This document shows positions 4,535 to 10,033 of a stretch of DNA of 10,033 nt, piece by piece. Both the position numbers and the translations under genes were made by a program. Origin of the DNA: an uncultured Geobacteraceae bacterium (GTDB lineage Bacteria > Desulfobacterota > Desulfuromonadia > Geobacterales > Pseudopelobacteraceae); assembly GCA_903879825.1 (NCBI GenBank), contig CAIRND010000369.1, positions 1 through 10,033 of the forward strand. Direction: 5' to 3'. Under the pieces are notes generated by a model. That model was not told the origin of the DNA and made no database searches. It saw only the letters and a program-made list of their open reading frames with translations. The stretch's first letter is position 1. Every line of letters starts with the position of its first letter.

Positions 4535-6613
4535 TCAGCCCTCAGTAATGTAGCCGACCCGGATACAGCCCCACGATTTACCCTGAATAATGACCGGAGT
4601 GGACATATCGTTCATAATTTCACCGGTATCACGCAGATACGTTTGCAGCAGGAACGGTTCCTTATTAGTGGCGGCGCGACTCCCCGTCCTGTCATTAAAA
4701 ATACGTTTGGTCCTGTTGCCGTTTTTATCTTTTTCCACATCGCCGGTCAATGGCTGGGTATAGCGTCGGTTGTGTGAGGGGCAGTACCCGGAGCGGTCCA
4801 GAGCTATGGCATAGAACATCTTCTTGTCTCGTGCCAAAACTTCCTCTTGAAGGGGTGAGATAATCTCGTCAAACAGCCGATCAAAGGGTGTGGTATATTT
4901 TTGAGGTGTTGTATTGGGAATTGGCTTGTAATCAGTGCTGAAAAGATCGGACGCAGAGATGCGACCAGAAGTAATTGCACGGTCAAGAGCGTCTACGGAT
5001 CTATCACGCAGCTCGACCGCGTAACTTTTTATCGTGTCGTGGTAGTTACCCACCTTAAATTTACCTACTGTGTTGTAAATCTTCTCGGCCGTCTCGGTCA
5101 GCTCGCCAAACGTCGCGATTGATCGCTCCATTTCAGCCTGGATATCATTGGAAGTGTCAGAAACCTGATGAATTTTACAGGAGATGTCGTGCGTCGTCGC
5201 ACTCTGCTCTTCCGTGGCTATGGCAATGGAATTAATCATGTCTGCCGATTCAGACGCGTAGGTAAGGATGGTTGTTATTTGGTCGTTGGCACGATGGGAG
5301 TTAATGATGCCAGATTCAACACGCCCTTTTGCATCTTCAATCGACTTCATCGCTTCGCGGATATCCCCTTGAATCGTCTTGATCAGGTTGCCGATCTGTT
5401 GCGTTGACGAAGAGGTCTTGCTGGATAAATTTTTGACTTCATCAGCAACAACCGCGAAGCCTCTTCCCGCCTCACCGGCCCGAGCCGCTTCAATGGCGGC
5501 GTTAAGCGCCAGCAGATTAGTCTGATCCGCCACGTCCTCTATCAGGCCGACAATTTCGCCGATCTGGGTAGATGACAGTTGCAGCCGGTTCATCACACCG
5601 AGAGTTGCTTCAACCCCGACCCGGATCTGATCGATACTCTCAACCGTTTCGCCCACGACATTTTGACCTTCTCTGGCCGAATCATCAACCTGCTTTGAAT
5701 GCGTAGAAGCGTTAGCGGTGGTCATGGCAACATCATTCAGTGTGGCTGACATCTCCTCTGAAGCGACAGCCACCGAAGCGGCGAGCTCTTTCTGCTCAAA
5801 AATTGATGCCGCCAGTTTTTCCACATTCGCCATAGTGCGACAGGAGGTCATGGCGACATGTCCGGCCTGTCCGTAAAGATCTGTGACGATGTCCCTGAGT
5901 TTTGTCACGAGGCTGTTGACACCTGCCGTCAATACCCCGATTTCATCAGTTGATGTAACAGGCAGTACTATTGTCAGGTCGCCCTCGCCAGAAGAGAGCA
6001 TCTCGATTTTATTTGATATGCCGATAATGTTTTTTATCAGTGTAAACCGGAAGAACAGGTACATGCCGCCAACAATCAGGATAAAACAGATTACACCGAG
6101 CGAACTGAGAAGAATGGCAAACTTGCTTGAACTGGCGTGTCCCTCCTCCATGGAACTGGTGAGTATGATCGCCCCGTTATACGCTCCATCGGGATGGCAC
6201 GATTTGCAGCGCTGATCGTTCGACATAGGAATGATACTCGTCAGTGTATGAATTCCTGCAGTCACGCTTTTAATATACTGCGGTTTCCCGGTCTTGAAGG
6301 TTTCAAGCACCAGTGGGTTCGCAATTGTACCGCCGGTGGGTTTGCCCTCTTTATTAAAGATTGCAAGGTCCAGCACGGTTTTTTTCGTCTTAAGCTGGTC
6401 AATATACTCCATGACTAATTTCGGTTCACCCTTCATCATGAAGCCTTCGACAGACTCCCTGATAACGCCGGCATTACTTTGCGCTGAAAGCGTCTGTAGC
6501 TTTGCTGAAGAGTCGAAGACCAGCCAGAGTGACGTCGTGCCAAGAATGGTGAAACCCACGAACAACGTAATTCCGATAATGAAAAACACCTTTAATGCCA
6601 GACCCATTTTCAT
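4535..6613 (-). CDS. Methyl-accepting chemotaxis protein with periplasmic c-heme motif and C-terminal sensor domain
   Basis: A transmembrane chemoreceptor of 692 residues from the preferred start. An alternative ATG at 6634 adds 7 codons, but only the 6613 ATG has a good ribosome-binding site (AGAGGGA, about eight bases upstream). Numbering from the longer form: membrane helix 1 at about 13 to 40; periplasmic sensor at about 41 to 170 with the heme c motif CKSCH (Cys143, Cys146, His147); helix 2 at about 172 to 198; HAMP at about 195 to 248; and the signalling hairpin centred on the conserved tip at 365 to 400 (ADQTNLLALNAAIEAARAG). After the signalling domain comes an extra C-terminal domain of about 115 residues (581 to 699) with CPSHNRRYTQPLTGD and SWGCIRVGY. 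That domain resembles a PAS/Cache-like unit found at the ends of some receptors. Geobacter receptors with c-heme PAS-like sensors are known, so redox sensing is likely. No CheR-tethering pentapeptide is seen at the end. Hemerythrin follows. Confidence 0.93.
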   Translation of the reverse strand: MKMGLALKVFFIIGITLFVGFTILGTTSLWLVFDSSAKLQTLSAQSNAGVIRESVEGFMMKGEPKLVMEYIDQLKTKKTVLDLAIFNKEGKPTGGTIANPLVLETFKTGKPQYIKSVTAGIHTLTSIIPMSNDQRCKSCHPDGAYNGAIILTSSMEEGHASSSKFAILLSSLGVICFILIVGGMYLFFRFTLIKNIIGISNKIEMLSSGEGDLTIVLPVTSTDEIGVLTAGVNSLVTKLRDIVTDLYGQAGHVAMTSCRTMANVEKLAASIFEQKELAASVAVASEEMSATLNDVAMTTANASTHSKQVDDSAREGQNVVGETVESIDQIRVGVEATLGVMNRLQLSSTQIGEIVGLIEDVADQTNLLALNAAIEAARAGEAGRGFAVVADEVKNLSSKTSSSTQQIGNLIKTIQGDIREAMKSIEDAKGRVESGIINSHRANDQITTILTYASESADMINSIAIATEEQSATTHDISCKIHQVSDTSNDIQAEMERSIATFGELTETAEKIYNTVGKFKVGNYHDTIKSYAVELRDRSVDALDRAITSGRISASDLFSTDYKPIPNTTPQKYTTPFDRLFDEIISPLQEEVLARDKKMFYAIALDRSGYCPSHNRRYTQPLTGDVEKDKNGNRTKRIFNDRTGSRAATNKEPFLLQTYLRDTGEIMNDMSTPVIIQGKSWGCIRVGYITEG

Positions 6614-6658
6614 GATTTCATCCCTCTTTGGCATATCTTGTATACATAAACGGGTTCA

Positions 6659-6687
6659 TTTTTAAATGAATTTGCGATCTATTACAA
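6659..6687 (-). promoter_or_regulatory. Candidate sigma-70 promoter for the chemoreceptor-hemerythrin operon
   Basis: On the minus strand TTGTAA (6687 to 6682) and TAAAAA (6664 to 6659) are 17 bases apart, each matching 4 of 6 consensus positions. A 7-bp inverted repeat (TTCATTT, two bases, AAATGAA; 6655 to 6670) covers the -10 and could be an operator, though in AT-rich sequence this may be chance. Confidence 0.3.
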
Positions 6688-6715
6688 CTATTAAAAACAT
6701 TAAAACGCTTACGAA

Positions 6716-6745
6716 AATGGGCGCCCCTGTGAAGGCACGCCCATT
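6716..6745 (-). terminator. Intrinsic terminator of pta
   Basis: An 8-bp GC-rich stem (AATGGGCG with CGCCCATT, extended by a wobble pair and two C-G pairs across a mismatch). On the minus strand it is followed by further T residues. It begins 25 bases after the pta stop, on the correct strand to end its transcript, and lies before the chemoreceptor promoter. Confidence 0.6.
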
Positions 6746-6770
6746 CCCCTGTTTTTCGTGTGTTTTTTAT

Positions 6771-7775
6771 TTAACCTTGAGCCGCCTGTACGGCAGTAAT
6801 GGCAGTTACGTTGACAATATCATCAACAGAACAGCCTCGTGAGAGGTCGTTGACCGGCTTGGCCAAACCTTGAATAATTGGGCCGACCGCTTCTGCACCG
6901 GCGACACGTTCCACCAGTTTGTAGGCGATGTTGCCTGCATCAAGGTCAGGGAAGATCAGTACATTGGCTTTACCGGCAACGGTACTTCCCGGTGCTTTTT
7001 TACTTCCGACGTTCGGGAGCAGGGCGGCATCAGCCTGCAACTCTCCATCAATCTGCATATCCGGCTTCAGCTGTTTGGCTATCTCTAACGCTTTCAGCAC
7101 CTTGTCACAGTCGGCATGACTGGCGCTCCCTTTGGTGGAGAAGGAAAGCATTGCAACGCGGGCTTCCACGTCCAGAAAAGCCTTGCAGTTACCCGCAGTA
7201 GCCACCGCGATTTCAGCAAGCGCCTGGGCATTTGGATTAGGGTTAACGGCGCAGTCGGCAAAGAGAATAATGCCGTTCTCACCGAAGTCCGGGTTCTTGG
7301 TAACCATCAGAAAAAATGATGATACTGTTTTTATACCTGCTGCCGGACCAACCGTCTGGAAAGCGGCTTTAAGCACATTACCGGTAGTACCGGTGGCACC
7401 GGCAACTTCACCGCCCGCCTCGCCGTTACGAACCATCATGCCGGCGTAGTAGAGGTTATCATCAGCGGTCAGAAGTGTTCTCGCCTCGTCGGCTGTCAGC
7501 CCTTTGCTTTTACGCAGTTCAACCAGGTCGGCCACGTATGATTCAAGTTTTGGAGATGTTGCGGGATTGAGCAACTCAACCCCCGACAGATTAATACCCT
7601 TTGCAGCGGCATCAGCAAGAATTTTGGCCGGGTCACCAAGAATAACAATTCTGGCCAACCCTTCAGCGACTATCTTCTCCGCAGCGAACAGCATCCGTTC
7701 GTCATAGCTTTCCGGCAACACAACCGTCTGCAGGTTCTTTTTGGCCTTTTCCTTAATCTGGTCAACAAGATGCAT
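6771..7775 (-). CDS. pta: Phosphate acetyltransferase
   Basis: Interconverts acetyl-CoA plus phosphate with acetyl phosphate plus CoA; cytoplasmic, in acetate activation or overflow metabolism. At 334 residues it is the short, single-domain Pta form without N-terminal regulatory domains. It spans the whole PTA/PTB fold. Family segments are VVLPESYDERML (18 to 29), ATGTTGNVLKA (127 to 137), FADCAVNPNP (172 to 181), FSTKGSASH (212 to 220) and, at the C-terminus, QGLAKPVNDLSRG (302 to 314), which carries active-site Ser and Arg residues. AAGGAGG six bases before the ATG fixes the start. The gene stands alone between its own promoter and terminator, without the acetate kinase gene that commonly accompanies it. 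Butyryltransferase is an alternative within the family but the motifs favour Pta. Confidence 0.95.
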   Translation of the reverse strand: MHLVDQIKEKAKKNLQTVVLPESYDERMLFAAEKIVAEGLARIVILGDPAKILADAAAKGINLSGVELLNPATSPKLESYVADLVELRKSKGLTADEARTLLTADDNLYYAGMMVRNGEAGGEVAGATGTTGNVLKAAFQTVGPAAGIKTVSSFFLMVTKNPDFGENGIILFADCAVNPNPNAQALAEIAVATAGNCKAFLDVEARVAMLSFSTKGSASHADCDKVLKALEIAKQLKPDMQIDGELQADAALLPNVGSKKAPGSTVAGKANVLIFPDLDAGNIAYKLVERVAGAEAVGPIIQGLAKPVNDLSRGCSVDDIVNVTAITAVQAAQG

Positions 7776-7810
7776 ATTCAGCCTCCTTATGAGTATAAAA
7801 CAAGTGTGTG

Positions 7811-7840
7811 CTTATAGCGGAAACGTTCATTACCAGTCAA
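7811..7840 (-). promoter_or_regulatory. Sigma-70-type promoter of pta
   Basis: On the minus strand TTGACT (7840 to 7835) and TATAAG (7816 to 7811) are separated by 18 bases, each matching 5 of 6 consensus positions. It starts only 4 bases beyond the trp terminator stem and would give a short leader of about 30 bases before pta. This is the best promoter in the window. Confidence 0.65.
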
Positions 7841-7844
7841 CAAA

Positions 7845-7868
7845 AAAAGCCTGAATTCTCAGGCTTTT
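7845..7868 (-). terminator. Intrinsic terminator ending the trp operon
   Basis: Perfect 10-bp stem (AAAAGCCTGA with TCAGGCTTTT) and a four-base loop, 27 bases after the trpB stop. On the minus strand the stem runs into seven T in total. This ends the trp transcript immediately after trpB and insulates the pta promoter. Confidence 0.85.
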
Positions 7869-7895
7869 AGCGGTACTTAACATCTTATACCAGTG

Positions 7896-9086
7896 TTAAA
7901 ATTTGACACCCAACGCCTCAGCCACCGTATGCATATCCTTGTCACCACGACCAGACAGGCAGACCACGATAGTTTTATCTCTACTGAGAGTGGGGGCCAG
8001 TTTCATAACATGGGCAATCGCGTGCGATGATTCAAGCGCCGGAATAATGCCTTCTTCGCGAGTCAGGGTGCTAAACCCATCAAGCGCTTCGTCATCAGTG
8101 ATGGAAACATATTCAGCCCGGCCGGAATCCTTCAGCCAGGAGTGCTCCGGCCCAACGCCCGGATAATCAAGTCCGGCTGAAATGGAGTGGGCATGGGTAA
8201 TCTGGCCATGCGCGTCCTGCAGCAGGTAGGTTTTGTTGCCGTGCAGAATACCGGGCGATCCCGCACAGAGCGGAGCGGCGTGTTTGCCGGTCTCAATGCC
8301 GTAGCCGGATGCTTCGACCCCAACTAACCTGACAGTGCGATTGTTCAGAAAAGGATAAAACAGTCCCATTGCATTACTGCCGCCACCGACAGCGGCCACC
8401 AGATAATCCGGCAGGCGCCCTTCGACTTTTTTGTGCTGCCGTTTGACTTCCCCCCCAATCACGGACTGAAAATCACGCACCATCATAGGGTACGGGTGCG
8501 GTCCGGCCACGGTACCGATCACATAAAAAGTTTCATGTATGGTGGTGACCCAGTTACGCATCGCCTCGTTCATGGCGTCTTTCAGCGTGGCGGTACCGGC
8601 GGTAACCGGCGTTACCGTAGCTCCCAGCAGTTTCATGCGAAAGACATTCTGCGCCTGACGGTGGGTATCCTCTTCACCCATAAAAACTTCACACTTCATT
8701 CCAAACAGGGCCGCAACAGTGGCGGTTGCCACACCGTGCATACCGGCACCGGTTTCGGCAATAACCCGCTTCTTGCCCATCCGCCGGGCGAGAAGCCCCT
8801 GACCGATGGTATTATTAATTTTGTGAGCTCCGGTGTGATTCAGGTCCTCGCGCTTCAGGTAGATCCGAGCGCCACCCAGCTTATTTGTCAGCTTTTCTGC
8901 AAAGTAAAGTGGGTTGGGACGACCAACATACTGGCGCAGGTAATAGGCAAACTCCTGTTTAAATTCCCGGTCATGACGATAATGCGCGTAGGCATTTTCC
9001 AGCTCAAGCAAGGCGGGCATAAGGGTTTCCGGGACATAGCGCCCGCCATACTGGCCAAAGTGTCCTTTTTTATCCGGTAATTTCAC
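7896..9086 (-). CDS. trpB: Tryptophan synthase beta subunit TrpB (TrpB1 type)
   Basis: Condenses indole with serine to make tryptophan; a cytoplasmic PLP enzyme that normally works in an alpha2-beta2 complex with TrpA. The 396 residues are the standard length. Lys89 in HTGAHKINN is the PLP Schiff-base lysine, Glu111 in ETGAG is the catalytic acid, GGGSNAMG (234 to 241) binds the PLP phosphate, and Ser378 in LSGRGDKD contacts the PLP ring nitrogen. The residue after ETGAG is Met116, where the enteric enzyme has Gln (GQHG). This may be a lineage variant. The start is GTG, with AAGGAG eight bases upstream, and it overlaps the end of trpF by 17 bases, implying coupled translation. trpA does not follow: an intrinsic terminator does. 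Confidence 0.96.
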   Translation of the reverse strand: MKLPDKKGHFGQYGGRYVPETLMPALLELENAYAHYRHDREFKQEFAYYLRQYVGRPNPLYFAEKLTNKLGGARIYLKREDLNHTGAHKINNTIGQGLLARRMGKKRVIAETGAGMHGVATATVAALFGMKCEVFMGEEDTHRQAQNVFRMKLLGATVTPVTAGTATLKDAMNEAMRNWVTTIHETFYVIGTVAGPHPYPMMVRDFQSVIGGEVKRQHKKVEGRLPDYLVAAVGGGSNAMGLFYPFLNNRTVRLVGVEASGYGIETGKHAAPLCAGSPGILHGNKTYLLQDAHGQITHAHSISAGLDYPGVGPEHSWLKDSGRAEYVSITDDEALDGFSTLTREEGIIPALESSHAIAHVMKLAPTLSRDKTIVVCLSGRGDKDMHTVAEALGVKF

Positions 9087-9699
9087 TGTGCAGGCTCCTT
9101 GCAGCTCTTATGAAACGGCTGACCAATTGTGCATCTTTTTTCCCGGGTGCGTTTTCCACCCCGCTGGAAACGTCCACCGCATAGGGTTTAACTGCGTCTA
9201 CCGCATCGGCAACATTTTCAGGGGTCAGTCCGCCCGCTAGAATAATTGTGCGTGAAGCAGCAGCATCGGCAGCAATATCCCAATTAAAGGTGGTGCCAGT
9301 GCCGCCACGTGCCAGCGGTGACCAGGCATCGAGCAGACAGGCGGCAGCTGAGTACGCACCCATCTCATCCAGGCTGGAAATATCTTTAATCCGGAACGCC
9401 TTGATAATTCTGCGGGTGACGGCGGCGCAATACTCAGGAGATTCATCGCCATGGAGTTGAATCAGATCCAGGCCACACTGATCAGCAATTCTGTTGACCG
9501 TTGCCAGATCTTCGTTGACAAACAGCCCGACCGTCTGGACGAAAGGTGGCAGAAGACGGATGATGGCAACGGCATGGTCGGGAGAAATATAGCGAGAAGA
9601 TCCTTGAAAAAAGACGAAGCCGAGAGCATCAGCTCCGGCTTCGACCGCCATCAGTGCATCTTCCCGGTTGGTTATGCCGCAGATTTTTATTTTGACCAT
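9070..9699 (-). CDS. trpF: Phosphoribosylanthranilate isomerase TrpF
   Basis: Catalyses the Amadori rearrangement of N-(5-phosphoribosyl)anthranilate to CdRP, the third step from chorismate in tryptophan synthesis; a cytoplasmic (beta/alpha)8 barrel. At 209 residues it has the usual length. The catalytic base is Cys7 in KICGITN and the catalytic acid is Asp124 in CLLDAW. Phosphate-binding segments are GGTG (132 to 135), AGGLTPENV (155 to 163) and the late DVSSGVE (176 to 182). Its ATG lies 4 bases after the TrpB2 stop, and its 3' end overlaps trpB by 17 bases, so the three genes form one translationally coupled unit. Its own ribosome-binding site is weak. Confidence 0.96.
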   Translation of the reverse strand: MVKIKICGITNREDALMAVEAGADALGFVFFQGSSRYISPDHAVAIIRLLPPFVQTVGLFVNEDLATVNRIADQCGLDLIQLHGDESPEYCAAVTRRIIKAFRIKDISSLDEMGAYSAAACLLDAWSPLARGGTGTTFNWDIAADAAASRTIILAGGLTPENVADAVDAVKPYAVDVSSGVENAPGKKDAQLVSRFIRAARSLHSEITG

Positions 9700-9703
9700 A
9701 TAG

Positions 9704-10033
9704 TTATAAACTGATCTTCGGCAACCGCTCCAGCGCCGCTTTTACCATTGCATCAGGATATTCGTAATCTTCCAGGTTGCCAGACAGATAGGCGTCATAC
9801 GCCCCCATATCCAGCTGACCATGGCCAGAAAGACCGAACAGAATGGTCTTCTCTTTACCCTCTTCTTTTGCCAGAACCGCTTCATCTATAGCCGCTCTAA
9901 CGGCATGGGATGATTCGGGTGCCGGGACAATCCCTTCACTGCGGGCAAACAGAAGTGCTCCCTCAAAACAGGAGTTCTGTCGATATGATTTTGCCTCAAT
10001 CTGACCGGCATGGTACAGCTGCGAAACCAGCGG
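9704..10033 (-). CDS. trpB2: TrpB2-type tryptophan synthase beta-like protein, C-terminal 109 residues
   Basis: The gene enters from the right edge; only the last 109 codons are present, of roughly 450 expected for the family. Recognisable pieces are SCFEGALLFARSEGIVPAPE (21 to 40 of the fragment), then SSHA, and FGLSGHGQLDM (66 to 76), which corresponds to the PLP-contacting Ser-Gly loop but reads SGHG rather than the SGRG of TrpB1. These features mark TrpB2, a longer class thought to act without the TrpA partner, possibly in indole salvage. The stop is 4 bases before trpF. The N-terminal PLP lysine region is outside the window. Confidence 0.85.
   Translation of the reverse strand, partial: PLVSQLYHAGQIEAKSYRQNSCFEGALLFARSEGIVPAPESSHAVRAAIDEAVLAKEEGKEKTILFGLSGHGQLDMGAYDAYLSGNLEDYEYPDAMVKAALERLPKISL

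Noticed and set aside
6632..6634. Upstream ATG as the start of the chemoreceptor
   Set aside because: It has no good ribosome-binding site, while the ATG at 6613 has AGAGGGA at proper distance; it remains an alternative that adds 7 residues.
8433..9080. 215-codon plus-strand open frame
   Set aside because: It lies wholly antisense to trpB, whose motifs are complete; the translation has no recognisable domain.

Overview
The window looks like a chromosomal segment of a Geobacteraceae/Desulfuromonadales-type bacterium (Geobacter and relatives). The basis is gene content: tandem DUF507 genes, a c-type-heme chemotaxis receptor next to a bacteriohemerythrin, and the order trpB2-trpF-trpB. This placement is an inference from remembered gene neighbourhoods; no search was run. 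Nearly every base is coding. No tRNA, rRNA, CRISPR array or transposase gene was seen.

Layout. On the minus strand at the left edge are two DUF507 genes (the second cut by the window edge). Divergent from them is queC (7-deazaguanine synthesis), followed by a 119-bp MITE-like element with perfect 16-bp terminal inverted repeats. The element ends 3 bases before the ribosome-binding site of a tight three-gene plus-strand operon: a MoxR-type AAA+ ATPase, a DUF2201/VWA-like protein (ATGA overlap) and a small protein of unknown function. After a 68-bp long-stem palindrome come minus-strand genes: a bacteriohemerythrin preceded by, and probably co-transcribed with, a methyl-accepting chemotaxis protein that has a periplasmic CxxCH heme motif and an extra C-terminal cytoplasmic sensory domain. 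Next is a single pta gene with its own strong sigma-70 promoter and terminator. Last is the 3' end of a tryptophan operon, in the order trpB2 (cut by the right edge), trpF, trpB, then a perfect intrinsic terminator.

How the genes work together. The chemoreceptor and hemerythrin form a plausible redox/oxygen-responsive pair. MoxR and the VWA protein are the classic chaperone-like ATPase and adaptor pair, and the third gene is a candidate partner or client. TrpF and TrpB act in tryptophan synthesis. trpA is absent between trpB and the terminator, so the alpha subunit must be encoded elsewhere. Pta supplies the acetyl-CoA/acetyl-phosphate interconversion, with no ackA beside it.

Points most worth a second look: (1) the hemerythrin has Gln where one of the canonical iron-ligand His residues should be; (2) the MITE-like element lies against the MoxR ribosome-binding site; (3) the unknown third gene of the MoxR-VWA operon; (4) the two-ended sensor architecture of the chemoreceptor; (5) a terminator-like hairpin between the promoter and start codon of the DUF507 operon. 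No wholly new system can be demonstrated from this sequence alone.
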